The position numbers and the translations under genes are program-made. A DNA stretch of 62,244 nucleotides from Erysipelotrichaceae bacterium. Its GTDB lineage: Bacteria > Bacillota_I > Bacilli_A > Erysipelotrichales > Erysipelotrichaceae. The DNA is taken from assembly GCA_030694975.1 (NCBI GenBank), contig JAUYTU010000014.1:1-62244 (forward strand), read 5' to 3'. Under the pieces are notes generated by a model that was not told the origin of the DNA, ran no database searches, and worked only from the letters and a program-made list of their open reading frames with translations. Of the stretch, positions 54,975 to 62,244 are shown one piece after another (the first letter of the stretch is position 1; the number at the start of each line of letters is the position of its first letter).

Positions 54975-56186
54975 TTACATCCCTTTCCTAGTGAGCAGCT
55001 TCACACCGATTTTAACAGACAGATTGATCACGAGTACAATGGCTAAAATCAAGATAGCGATCGTACTGGATAATGCGATATTCGCCGGTTCATCGGTCAT
55101 CATTGACCAAATATGTACAGCTAATGACGTCGATGGCTCGTATATATTGACGGTATCCTTAATGGCTGCACCCAATACAAAGATTAGCGCTGCTGATTCT
55201 CCGATGACCCGTCCGATTCCTAAAAATGTGGCGGTAATGATACCGGGGCTTGCCTGAGGTAAAACGACTTTAAAGGTCGTTTGGGTCTTGTTTGCACCTA
55301 AGGCCAAGGATGCTGCCCGGTGATCATCGGGAACTACACGCAAGGATTCTTCGGTTGTACGGATAATGGTTGGCAAGATGATAACCGAGAGTGTCAGTGC
55401 ACCGGCAATCAGATTGGAGTTGACCGCAGGAGTGAAGCGAACGGTTAGTGGCACAAACACGGTGATACCAAGCAATCCGTAAATAATGGATGGAACTCCG
55501 GTCAATGTCTCAATGAAGCTTCTCATGGTTTTTGTAATCCAGTTGCTTGGGGCAAATTCGTTAAAATATATGGCTGTCAATACACCAAAGGGTACTGCAA
55601 TGATGAGTGTCATAAATATCAGATAGATGGTGGTGATGATTGATCCCTTAATACCGCCGCCTAAGTCTGAGAAGAAAAGTTCGTAAACTTCGCGTTGCGG
55701 ATCGCTGAGTTCTGTGGCAAATTTCTGTGCACCGCCTCTTGAAAGTGATGTCGGATGATTCACATAGGATATCCGTTGGAAAATCATTCCTACATCTAAA
55801 TCTACCTCTTCTGTACCGACTTCTTTACTAATCATTTTATTAAACGGCGAATCCGGGTGGACGTAATAAACTCGCACGACCCCATTACCCGCCAAATCAA
55901 TATCTTCTTGCAATACGATGCCGAATCGATCGACGGGATATACATTTTCGACCTTAGACAAGTCAGGCATATCATAATTTTGTAACTGCTCGTCTTGAAA
56001 TTCTGCGATATAATTGCGTGAGTGATAATTGCCGGTAAACAACTCCCAATTAAGCAAAGTTGTACCTTCTCTGATAACATAGAAAAATATGAGTCCTAAG
56101 GCCAGTGCTGACAATGTCGTAGACAGAAAAACAGAACTGTTGAGTAAGATTTCGCTCAATCTGACTTTTCTTTTAACCATGGACAT
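54975..56186 (-). CDS. pstA: Phosphate ABC transporter permease PstA, with long extracytoplasmic insertion
   Basis: The second permease of the phosphate importer. At 403 residues it is about 110 longer than usual. Helix 1 (about 15-38) is followed by an extra, largely polar segment (about 50-165, containing [15 protein letters not shown] and [13 protein letters not shown]). The canonical remainder starts at [14 protein letters not shown] and includes the EAA loop. The orientation puts the insert outside the membrane, where PstS docks. It overlaps pstC by 14 bases. The start could be either of two ATGs six bases apart. Confidence 0.93.
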   Translation of the reverse strand: MSMVKRKVRLSEILLNSSVFLSTTLSALALGLIFFYVIREGTTLLNWELFTGNYHSRNYIAEFQDEQLQNYDMPDLSKVENVYPVDRFGIVLQEDIDLAGNGVVRVYYVHPDSPFNKMISKEVGTEEVDLDVGMIFQRISYVNHPTSLSRGGAQKFATELSDPQREVYELFFSDLGGGIKGSIITTIYLIFMTLIIAVPFGVLTAIYFNEFAPSNWITKTMRSFIETLTGVPSIIYGLLGITVFVPLTVRFTPAVNSNLIAGALTLSVIILPTIIRTTEESLRVVPDDHRAASLALGANKTQTTFKVVLPQASPGIITATFLGIGRVIGESAALIFVLGAAIKDTVNIYEPSTSLAVHIWSMMTDEPANIALSSTIAILILAIVLVINLSVKIGVKLLTRKGM

Positions 56187-57105
56187 TCCCTACTTTCCTT
56201 TTAATGAAATTCAATCCCAGATTGGTGGTTAAAATAACGACCATCAATAAGATACCCAAGGAAAAACGAATATCATAATCGATACCATTGGTTTCCTTTA
56301 ATCCTTGCAATAAAGTTGAAGTAATGGTTGCGGTTGTTTCAAACAAACCGAATGAAGGTCCGCTGCGTGCATTACCGGAAACCAGTGCTACCGCAGTCGC
56401 CTCTCCCAGAGATCGTCCGACCGCTAAAATAGCTCCGGAGAATATCCCGGATTTAGCAGCGAGCAAGGTGATCTTAAATCGCGTTTGCGTTGGCGAAGCT
56501 CCCAATGCCAACGATGCCTGCTCTAAGCTTTCATCGACCTGACGAATAGAAACTTCGGCTACAGCTGTTATCGTCGGTATGCTCATTAGTGAAAGAACAA
56601 AAACCGTAGCAATTACACTACTGCCACCGCCACTGGAATATCCCATGGAGCGAGCAATTCCATAAATGACCGGCAGAAATAGACCGACACCCACTAAACC
56701 AAATACGATGGATGGGATGGAGGCAAGCAGTTCGATGATGGTTCTCATGGTCGCTGCGATTGGACGCGGTGCAACTTTCGCAATGAAAAGCGCTGTTAAA
56801 ACCCCAATGGGAAAAGACATTAGGACGGTTAAAAATGCAATGTATAATGTGTTGATAATGACAAAACCGGCTCCGTAGGCTGTTGAAAGGAAGGTCGTTC
56901 CTCTTAACCATACGGTGTCCGTTAGAAATTGAAGGACATTAACCGATCCCAATCCATTGTTATCGGTTATAAATGGCAGTATTCCACGTATTGTAATGAA
57001 AGCTGCAATGATGACAATGAAACTTGAAGCAACCAATGCCAATATCATCAATAAGCTGCCTACTATCGTGTCAATCTGACTTAGACTAGTTCTTGTTCCT
57101 TTCAT
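56173..57105 (-). CDS. pstC: Phosphate ABC transporter permease PstC
   Basis: The first permease of the phosphate importer, 310 residues, six helices. Segments IELLASIPSIVFGLVG and ASLALGASPTQTRFKITL (EAA loop) are typical of PstC. GGAGGTACT precedes the ATG. A hairpin separates it from pstS. Confidence 0.95.
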   Translation of the reverse strand: MKGTRTSLSQIDTIVGSLLMILALVASSFIVIIAAFITIRGILPFITDNNGLGSVNVLQFLTDTVWLRGTTFLSTAYGAGFVIINTLYIAFLTVLMSFPIGVLTALFIAKVAPRPIAATMRTIIELLASIPSIVFGLVGVGLFLPVIYGIARSMGYSSGGGSSVIATVFVLSLMSIPTITAVAEVSIRQVDESLEQASLALGASPTQTRFKITLLAAKSGIFSGAILAVGRSLGEATAVALVSGNARSGPSFGLFETTATITSTLLQGLKETNGIDYDIRFSLGILLMVVILTTNLGLNFIKRKVGNVHG

Positions 57106-57120
57106 AGTACCTCCTATAAA

Positions 57121-57147
57121 TCGAAAAGGCCCTTTTTCAAGGGCCTT
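57121..57147 (-). terminator. Intra-operon terminator between pstS and pstC
   Basis: Arms AAGGCCC (57126-57132) and GGGCCTT (57141-57147), then TTTTC on the minus strand. Probably partial, keeping pstS mRNA above that of the membrane genes. Confidence 0.75.
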
Positions 57148-57160
57148 AACTCAATCTGTT

Positions 57161-58093
57161 TTAGTCAGTTATGACATCGCCCCAGAGTGTGTATTCGCCT
57201 TTATAAATCTTCGTTAATTGTTCGCCGGTCAAATCGGTAACTGGGTTGTCTTTATGGACGATTGCAACGATTGCATCCCAAGCCATTTGCGTACGGGTAG
57301 TTTCCGGACCGCTTAATTCAGCATCGCGGAAGAAACGTGAGGAGTAACCGATGTGCTTGTAGTTAACGCCATCTTTTTCGCCGCCTTGAACACGTTTGAA
57401 TCCATCGCTAGAACCCGTGTGGTCATTTTCCGTTTTCACGTTTCCGCAAGCCGGAGAGAATGCTGCTGATAAAGCTTCTGCGATTTTCTGTACGGAATCA
57501 GATCCGCCGAATTTTAAGGTAACTGCGCTGTTATCCGATGCACATACCGGGAAATTAGCAACTTGAGATGCCCAAGTACCTGTGCCGGCAGTAGCTGTAG
57601 CGCCTGCATTTGCAATAACGTCAGCACCGTCATTCGATGCAACGTAAGCAATGAATGCCAGAGTCAGTTGGTATTCTGTATCATTGACATAATCACCGTC
57701 AACACGTCTCATAAATACGAATGGACGTTTCAATTTATATGTATCGTTCAATACGTTTGCTTCGTTTGCTTCAACACCTTCAAATTTTAGAGCTTTGATT
57801 GTGTTATTGACTGAAGACAGAGAAACATAACCGACACCTGATTTATCGGTAGCCATTGCTGACATAATAGCATTGTTGTCAGCTGTGATAAATCCAGCAA
57901 CTAAAACGGAATCATCGGCAGATGCATCCGCAAATCCAATCCCTCTCATAAATCCATCACGTGTTCCTGAGGATGTATCACGTGTATATACGTTAATTTT
58001 TTCTGCTTCAAATCCTGGTTCTTCTACGGGTGCGCTGCAAGCAGCTAATGTAAGCATGAGAATCATGCTAAATAACAAGACGATCTTTTTCAT
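57161..58093 (-). CDS. pstS: Phosphate-binding lipoprotein PstS with circularly permuted-looking domain order
   Basis: A 310-residue phosphate-binding lipoprotein with lipobox LAAC (Cys19), first gene of the pst operon. The order of recognisable parts is unusual. The segment YTRDTSSGTRDGF (36-48), GVGYVSLSSV (86-95) and KRPFVFM (122-128) belong to the second half of a normal PstS. GGSDSVQKIAEALSAAF (196-212), TGSSDGF (226-232), IGYSSR (248-253) and DAIVAIVHKDNPVTDLT (273-289) belong to the first half, yet come last. The chain ends at YTLWGDVITD, exactly where a normal PstS would run into the R..GSGTR segment. The signal peptide, ribosome site (AAGGAGG) and frame are intact, so this is not a broken gene. 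Confidence 0.93.
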   Translation of the reverse strand: MKKIVLLFSMILMLTLAACSAPVEEPGFEAEKINVYTRDTSSGTRDGFMRGIGFADASADDSVLVAGFITADNNAIMSAMATDKSGVGYVSLSSVNNTIKALKFEGVEANEANVLNDTYKLKRPFVFMRRVDGDYVNDTEYQLTLAFIAYVASNDGADVIANAGATATAGTGTWASQVANFPVCASDNSAVTLKFGGSDSVQKIAEALSAAFSPACGNVKTENDHTGSSDGFKRVQGGEKDGVNYKHIGYSSRFFRDAELSGPETTRTQMAWDAIVAIVHKDNPVTDLTGEQLTKIYKGEYTLWGDVITD

Positions 58094-58116
58094 TTTTGTC
58101 CTCCTTGACGAAAACT

Positions 58117-58122
58117 ATTATA
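58117..58122 (-). promoter_or_regulatory. pstS -10 box
   Basis: TATAAT with no recognisable -35, as expected for an activator-dependent promoter; the PhoP boxes lie 31 bases further upstream. Confidence 0.65.
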
Positions 58123-58153
58123 TATTTCGAAAATCAATTCTATATTTTAGTTT

Positions 58154-58170
58154 TGTTAAGAAAATGTTAA
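58154..58170 (-). promoter_or_regulatory. Tandem PhoP box upstream of pstS
   Basis: TTAACA, five bases, TTAACA on the minus strand: two perfect copies of the Gram-positive PhoP repeat with the correct 11-base period, centred near -52. The phoPR genes are not in the window. Confidence 0.85.
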
Positions 58171-58175
58171 TTCCA

Positions 58176-58202
58176 ACATAAAAGGCTTGTATTGTGCAAG
58201 CC
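58176..58202 (-). terminator. Terminator of the WYL regulator gene
   Basis: Arms GGCTTG (58184-58189) and CAAGCC (58197-58202), then TTTTATGTT on the minus strand. Confidence 0.75.
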
Positions 58203-58222
58203 CACGGATTTTAATCACAAAT

Positions 58223-59161
58223 TCAATCTTTATTTCTATATATCTCATTCATTTTCAGAATTTCCTGATGAACCCTGTTTTTCAGTTCCTTGGGTTCAAT
58301 GACCTCACAATCACTTCCCAACTGTAATATAAATTGCATAATGGAATGTTCACCTCGCAGATCAACAGTCAGAACAAATGCTTCCTCACTGATCCAATCA
58401 ATTTTCTGGTGCTCCCCAAAGACATATTCCGTCAGATATTCTCGGTTTTTAATGTAAAAAACGCATCGGATGGGTTTTGAAACATTATGTCCGTACGGTG
58501 TAATTGCTTTTTTTGAAAAGAAATCTTCATCCAAACGAAACGATTTGTCGCTGATGGTCATCTTCTCGATCCGATTGATCTTGTAAGTCGCTAATTCTTT
58601 TTGACTGTCCTGACACAGCACATACCAAAGTCCATTGACCTGAACTAGTTCACGAGGCTCGATAAGATAGGATTTGCTTAACTTGTTTTGCGGTTTATAA
58701 GTCATTTCAACCCGCTTATTCGATAGAATAGCTGAAGAAAGGATGGACAGATACTGTTGAAGAACTTCCTTATTCATCGCCAACTGCCACCCGGCGGTGG
58801 TAGCTATTTGAATGGGCTCAAGGATTTTCTCGTTTGCTAAGAGTTTCTCCAAAGCTTTTTTGAATTCATCCGAGAATAACGGTTCATTGCTTGTCAGCAG
58901 AAAAGGCGCTGCCACCAGCAACGCTCTTCTTTCATCTTCACTAAGTGAAGCCAATGGTAACAGAGTGGAGTCACTCAATGAATAACCGCCAAAGGGTCCA
59001 TTGGTTACCTCAATCACATAACCGGCGGTTTCCAGTTCTTTCTTCAACTCAATAATATTCCTGGGATTGGTTTCCAACATTTCGGCCAACTCCGCCTTCT
59101 TGATGAATTTCCGGGTTTTGAGTATCATCAGCATACGAATGGCCAATGCAGTTCTATTCAT
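58223..59161 (-). CDS. WYL-domain transcriptional regulator
   Basis: A 312-residue regulator with an N-terminal winged helix-turn-helix (about 1-60; AELAEMLETNPRNIIELKKELE), a WYL ligand-binding domain (about 135-210, with LVQVNGLWYVLCQD) and a C-terminal WCX extension. WYL regulators often respond to nucleic acids or nucleotides and control DNA-damage or defence genes, but no defence genes are adjacent. The ATG overlaps the stop of the upstream gene (ATGA), so the two proteins are made together. An inverted repeat near the shared promoter is a likely autoregulatory site. Confidence 0.9.
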   Translation of the reverse strand: MNRTALAIRMLMILKTRKFIKKAELAEMLETNPRNIIELKKELETAGYVIEVTNGPFGGYSLSDSTLLPLASLSEDERRALLVAAPFLLTSNEPLFSDEFKKALEKLLANEKILEPIQIATTAGWQLAMNKEVLQQYLSILSSAILSNKRVEMTYKPQNKLSKSYLIEPRELVQVNGLWYVLCQDSQKELATYKINRIEKMTISDKSFRLDEDFFSKKAITPYGHNVSKPIRCVFYIKNREYLTEYVFGEHQKIDWISEEAFVLTVDLRGEHSIMQFILQLGSDCEVIEPKELKNRVHQEILKMNEIYRNKD

Positions 59162-59721
59162 CGGATCGCCTCAGCTTTCTCCTTTATGATCATCGTGTTA
59201 AATCGTAAGATGTCTTCTTCAGTATGAATCAACTGATGAATTTTTGAAAGACTTAACTGAGGAAGTGCCTCAAATATCCGAATAACACATTGGGTATGAT
59301 GGAGGATTCCTTTACTGATACTCCCTTTAAGTGTCGAACCGGTGTACATCTGGCGGTATGAAAAATGGAAGCTGCATCCGGTTTCTCTGGAAAGAGTACA
59401 TAGTCCCGGTCTTTTGGCATCGAATAACTCGATTACATCACAGCTGACATCCAGATGGACGATGCATTCGTTTTGATCGTCCAGTGAGGCTTTGATCGTG
59501 GGAAGACGATACATGGAATACTTGAGATAATAATGGAAATCAGCGGCTTGTGCAGCTGACTCAAATTCACAGCAGATACGAGAGATCTCGCCGGTTGCGA
59601 TAAACAGATTTTCACTTGTCTTCTGATCTTGGATCAACCCGTTCAGATTTGTGCTGGTAATCAAAGAATCAGCGGTCATTTCGTGTAGGATGTGGGTAAT
59701 ATTGGTTTGAATCATGGTCAT
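59158..59721 (-). CDS. Unknown protein coupled to the WYL regulator
   Basis: A 187-residue soluble protein that I do not recognise. It lacks signal peptide and membrane segments. Residues about 35-125 look like a mixed beta/alpha domain (ENLFIATGEISRICCEFESA; IVHLDVSCDVIELF), the last 40 are helical. Cys residues are fairly frequent (seven), without a clear metal motif. AGAGGTG lies before the ATG at 59721. Four-base overlap with the WYL gene suggests it acts with that regulator, perhaps as a ligand-producing or sensing partner; this is inference from linkage alone. Confidence 0.75.
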   Translation of the reverse strand: MTMIQTNITHILHEMTADSLITSTNLNGLIQDQKTSENLFIATGEISRICCEFESAAQAADFHYYLKYSMYRLPTIKASLDDQNECIVHLDVSCDVIELFDAKRPGLCTLSRETGCSFHFSYRQMYTGSTLKGSISKGILHHTQCVIRIFEALPQLSLSKIHQLIHTEEDILRFNTMIIKEKAEAIR

Positions 59722-59755
59722 AATGTTCACCTCTTGTATCCAGTATATCGTATAT

Positions 59756-59776
59756 TATTACATCATTCATGTAATA
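59756..59776 (-). promoter_or_regulatory. Palindromic operator candidate in the WYL operon promoter
   Basis: TATTACAT-CATTC-ATGTAATA, eight-base perfect arms, about 20 bases upstream of a TATACT -10 candidate for the operon. Confidence 0.55.
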
Positions 59777-59835
59777 TAATCAATCATGTTCATTGTGTTT
59801 TATACGTTTTTTAGGTGAAATCGTGGTTTATTTAC

Positions 59836-59864
59836 TTGCATTGTCAAAGTATTAGTGTTACGAT
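59836..59864 (+). promoter_or_regulatory. Promoter of the HD-domain gene
   Basis: TTGCAT (59836-59841), 17-base spacer ending TGT, TACGAT (59859-59864). Confidence 0.65.
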
Positions 59865-59894
59865 AACCGCGTTGTAAATTCAAAGGGAGAATGA

Positions 59895-60437
59895 ATGAAA
59901 GCTGTACTGTCTAACGTTAATCTGATTAACCGCCAGAATGACCTGGTTAAAGAATTCTATTCACATATTGATGACTTGATGGATCATCCCACGGTTTTAA
60001 AGATGGATGATTTTACTCAGCATTTAAATACAAGCCGTCTTCAACACTCGCTCAACGTCGCATATTATTCGTTTCTGTTTGCTCGCAAACTGAATCTGAA
60101 TGTACGTGATGCGGTTCGTGGCGCTTTTCTACACGATTTGTTTCTGTATGAATGGAGAACTGAACAACCGGTCGAAGGTAATCATTTCCTTATCCATCCG
60201 ATTCAGGCATTGCTCAATGCTCGCAATATAACCGAAGTCACACCTGTGATGGAAGATGTCATTGCCAGTCATATGTGGCCGATCGGCAATGTCAAACCAA
60301 AAACTTCTGAGGGTTGGCTCATTCAGATGGTTGATAAAATGTGTGCCGTCATGGAAATCGGTGTTCAATCAACAAAAAAGATTGAACGTTTCAACTATGC
60401 GCCGATCCTGCTTGGTTTATTATTCTATATTAACTAG
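59895..60437 (+). CDS. HD-domain metal-dependent phosphohydrolase
   Basis: A 180-residue soluble protein of the HD superfamily. Metal-ligand pattern: H51 (RLQHSLNVAYY), HD at 80-81 (AFLHDLFLYEW), H101, H126 (ASHMWP) and D147 (MVDKMCA), matching the H...HD...H...H...D arrangement of the class. Members hydrolyse nucleotides or cyclic nucleotides; the substrate is unknown. AAAGGGAG precedes the ATG. It stands alone between its promoter and a strong terminator. Confidence 0.87.
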   Translation: MKAVLSNVNLINRQNDLVKEFYSHIDDLMDHPTVLKMDDFTQHLNTSRLQHSLNVAYYSFLFARKLNLNVRDAVRGAFLHDLFLYEWRTEQPVEGNHFLIHPIQALLNARNITEVTPVMEDVIASHMWPIGNVKPKTSEGWLIQMVDKMCAVMEIGVQSTKKIERFNYAPILLGLLFYIN

Positions 60438-60458
60438 ATGCTTCGGCATCTTTTTTTG
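60437..60458 (+). terminator. Terminator of the HD-domain gene
   Basis: AGATGC, TTCG, GCATCT, then seven T. It overlaps the stop codon. Confidence 0.92.
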
Positions 60459-60498
60459 TGAGATATACACAGTCTTCCTGATACCATGACATTGTTGA

Positions 60499-60530
60499 AA
60501 AATGACAGCCAATATCGGCTGTCATTTTTA
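60499..60530. terminator. Terminator of putP
   Basis: Twelve-base perfect arms (60499-60510, 60517-60528) with loop AATATC. It works best on the minus strand (putP) and has T-rich flanks on both. Confidence 0.85.
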
Positions 60531-62006
60531 TTGTTCGATTTGACTGAAAAGTTCGGTAATTTCAACATCTGGTTGCTTATCTAACAGACTGACCACGACA
60601 ATGGCTGCTGTGGCAACGATAAATGCCGGCAACAACTCATATATATCAAATATACCGCCTGTTAAGTTCTTCCAGAGGATAACCATAAGTCCGCCACTAA
60701 TCATGCCTGCCAACGCACCATTGCGCGTCATACGCTTCCACATCAGCGATAGAAGTATTGCAGGTCCAAAGGCAGCACCAAACCCTGCCCAGGCATAGCC
60801 TACCAAAATAAGGACGTTGCTGTTGGGATCCATAGCAAACAAAGCGGCAAATATGGCAATCAAGATTACAGCCAGACGACTGGCAAAGACCAGTTCTTTA
60901 TCTGATGCATTTCGTCGCAACAGAACATGATATAAATCTTGGGTTAAGGCTGAAGATGCTACCAGCAACTGAGAATCAGCTGTGCTCATTATAGCGGCCA
61001 ATATGGCTGCAAGCATGAGTCCTGCGACCAACGGATGAAACAGTGAATTAATCATGACCATAAAGACCGTTTCTGATGCTGCGGCCGACAGCGGAGTTTT
61101 TAAGTAAATAAATCCCAACATACCGGCCAAAAGTGCCCCAACAAGGCTGATGGCTGTCCAGGTCGTTGCGATAATTCTTGCTTGTTTCACATCAGCTTTT
61201 GATCGTATGGCCATAAAGCGAACCAAAATATGTGGCTGTCCAAAGTATCCCAATCCCCATGCCATCATCGAAAGTATTGTGATCAACGAGAGTTTACTGC
61301 CGTCAAGGTACGAAAACAGACTGATAAAATTCGGATTGGCAAGATTTATTTGTTCAAATGAGTTCATTAAACCGCCAAGTGCAACAAAAGCAAAGGTTGG
61401 TACAAATACAATCGCAATGAACATCAGCGTCCCTTGAAAGAAGTCTGTCCAGGAAACCGCATTGAAACCGCCTAAGAATGTATAACTCACGATGACTACA
61501 ACCCCAACGATCAGAGCCGTGAAATAAGGCATCTCGAAAACTGTACTGAAAAGTTTTGCGCCAGCCACAAAGCCGGATGCCGTATAAATCAAAAAGAAGA
61601 CCAATATAATGACGGCGGATAAAATACGAAGAATTTTGGATTTATCGTTGAATCGATTCTCAAAGAAATCTGAAATCGTCAGTGAGTTTTTTGCTTTTTC
61701 CGTATACTCTCTTAAACGTTTGGCAACAAAGCGCCAGTTACAATAGGTACCGATAAGCAATCCAATGGCGATCCACCCGGCTTCACCAAGTCCGCTTGAG
61801 TATGTCCATCCGGGTAAACCGAGTAAAAGCCATCCGCTCATATCGGATGCAGATGCGCTCATCGCTGCGACCCAACTGTTTAGATTTCTTCCGCCCAGAA
61901 CATAATCATCAAGATTATTGTTTTTACGGTAGAAATATACACCAATCGCTAGCATGAACAATAAATAAGTTCCAAAAGTAAACAATAGTTCTCCGCTGAC
62001 TTTCAT
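60528..62006 (-). CDS. putP: Sodium/proline symporter
   Basis: A 492-residue secondary transporter of the sodium:solute symporter family with about thirteen helices. The N-terminal FYRKNNNLDDYVLGGRNLNSW and SASASDMSGWLLLGLPG segments are highly typical of PutP, including the Asp and Ser residues of the sodium/proline site, as is SSALTQDLYH later on. Function: proline import for nutrition or osmoprotection. GAGGTCACTT precedes the ATG and an extended -10 (TGATACAAT, 62039-62047) lies upstream. Confidence 0.95.
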   Translation of the reverse strand: MKVSGELLFTFGTYLLFMLAIGVYFYRKNNNLDDYVLGGRNLNSWVAAMSASASDMSGWLLLGLPGWTYSSGLGEAGWIAIGLLIGTYCNWRFVAKRLREYTEKAKNSLTISDFFENRFNDKSKILRILSAVIILVFFLIYTASGFVAGAKLFSTVFEMPYFTALIVGVVVIVSYTFLGGFNAVSWTDFFQGTLMFIAIVFVPTFAFVALGGLMNSFEQINLANPNFISLFSYLDGSKLSLITILSMMAWGLGYFGQPHILVRFMAIRSKADVKQARIIATTWTAISLVGALLAGMLGFIYLKTPLSAAASETVFMVMINSLFHPLVAGLMLAAILAAIMSTADSQLLVASSALTQDLYHVLLRRNASDKELVFASRLAVILIAIFAALFAMDPNSNVLILVGYAWAGFGAAFGPAILLSLMWKRMTRNGALAGMISGGLMVILWKNLTGGIFDIYELLPAFIVATAAIVVVSLLDKQPDVEITELFSQIEQ

Positions 62007-62103
62007 AAGTGACCTCTTCTCTCTTTAAATATTGACTCATTGTATCATAAATGTAAATTCATATCTATATATTTTCAGAAATATTTTACATTCTTGTATA
62101 GAC

Positions 62104-62130
62104 ATTAAAAAAGCTCCCGTAAGGGAGCTT
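62104..62130 (-). terminator. rRNA operon terminator
   Basis: Arms AAGCTCCC (62111-62118) and GGGAGCTT (62123-62130), loop GTAA, then TTTTTTAAT on the minus strand, just after the 5S gene. Confidence 0.92.
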
Positions 62131-62134
62131 GATT

Positions 62135-62244
62135 ACCTGGCAACGCGCTATTTTCACATGGGCAGGCCATGCTATCGTCGCCGCTGAAGTGCTTAACTTC
62201 TGTGTTCGGGATGGGAACAGGTGTGACCACTTCGCCATCGTCAC
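62135..62244 (-). rRNA. rrf: 5S ribosomal RNA, 3' part (5' end beyond the window)
   Basis: On the minus strand the sequence reads GTGACGATGGCGAAG, then CCCATCCCGAACACAG, GAAGTTAAGC and a 3' GCGTTGCCAGG, all conserved 5S rRNA elements. Only the first few bases are missing. It is presumably the last gene of an rRNA operon lying to the right, oriented like most genes here. The exact 3' end is uncertain by a few bases. Confidence 0.96.

Noticed and set aside
57161-58093. PstS as a frameshifted or rearranged pseudogene
   Set aside because: The frame is open over 310 codons with intact signal peptide, lipobox and all conserved phosphate-binding segments; it heads an intact operon with a proper promoter.

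Overview
The window looks like a chromosomal segment from a low- to mid-GC Gram-positive bacterium (Bacillota). Evidence: a valine T-box leader, HrcA/CIRCE operators, RNase HIII and MutS2, EpsC-type CysE, a Fur/PerR regulator, lipoprotein binding proteins, strong AGGAGG ribosome sites and sigma-A promoters. TGA is used as a stop and TGG for Trp, so this is not a mycoplasma code. The gene repertoire would fit an Erysipelotrichia-like lineage, but that placement is an impression rather than a demonstration. Most genes and the rRNA/tRNA genes lie on the minus strand. I saw no phage, insertion sequence, CRISPR array or other mobile region; this is compact core genome with a few accessory genes.

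Layout, left to right. 1-9.1 kb: pyruvate phosphate dikinase, T-box-controlled valS, a GGDEF diguanylate cyclase followed by a multicopper oxidase, and a TspO-like membrane protein. 9.1-15.4 kb: proteostasis block tig-lon-engB, with a CIRCE operator on the tig promoter, plus an unrecognised protein and an MFS permease. 15.6-22.6 kb: tRNA-Arg(UCU), then a tightly packed cvpA-mutS2-uvrC-murI-yfcE operon divergent from rnhC. 22.6-28.9 kb: flavoprotein, dCMP deaminase, rhomboid protease, rluD, lspA, M42 peptidase, dimeric dUTPase. 28.9-33.6 kb: a heterodimeric ABC exporter preceded by a small eetA-eetB-like operon that ends in a translationally coupled 22-residue peptide. 33.7-36.7 kb: arginase and KtrAB potassium uptake. 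36.8-40.7 kb: a phnDCEE transporter with an OsmC protein. 40.8-45.8 kb (plus strand): 5'-nucleotidase-like phosphatase, COG2509-type flavoprotein, purA and two small membrane proteins. 45.8-50.0 kb: CIRCE-controlled groES-groEL, a transaldolase-like aldolase, cysK-cysE. 50.1-50.3 kb: a probable structured small RNA shaped like 6S RNA. 50.3-54.2 kb: polar amino-acid ABC transporter, Fur/PerR, Mrp. 54.2-59.7 kb: the pst phosphate operon and a WYL regulator pair. 59.9-62.2 kb: HD hydrolase, PutP and the 3' part of a 5S rRNA.

The most striking observation is PstS (57161-58093). It is an intact lipoprotein, but the two halves of the phosphate-binding fold appear in swapped order: the TRDTSSGTRDGF segment that normally sits in the second half comes first, and the GGSDSV/DAIVAIVHKDNPV half comes last, ending at the loop where the canonical chain would continue into the present N-terminus. 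This is what a circular permutation would look like. Its partner PstA carries an extra extracytoplasmic segment of roughly 110 residues, and the operon has a textbook tandem PhoP box. The two other binding proteins in the window (PhnD-like and GlnH-like) have normal order and act as internal controls.

Other points: HrcA boxes cover both the chaperonin and the trigger-factor promoters; purA has a terminator-like hairpin in its leader; the binding-protein genes phnD and pstS are each separated from their permeases by an intra-operon hairpin; and several palindromic operator candidates lie in the phn, mrp and WYL promoter regions.
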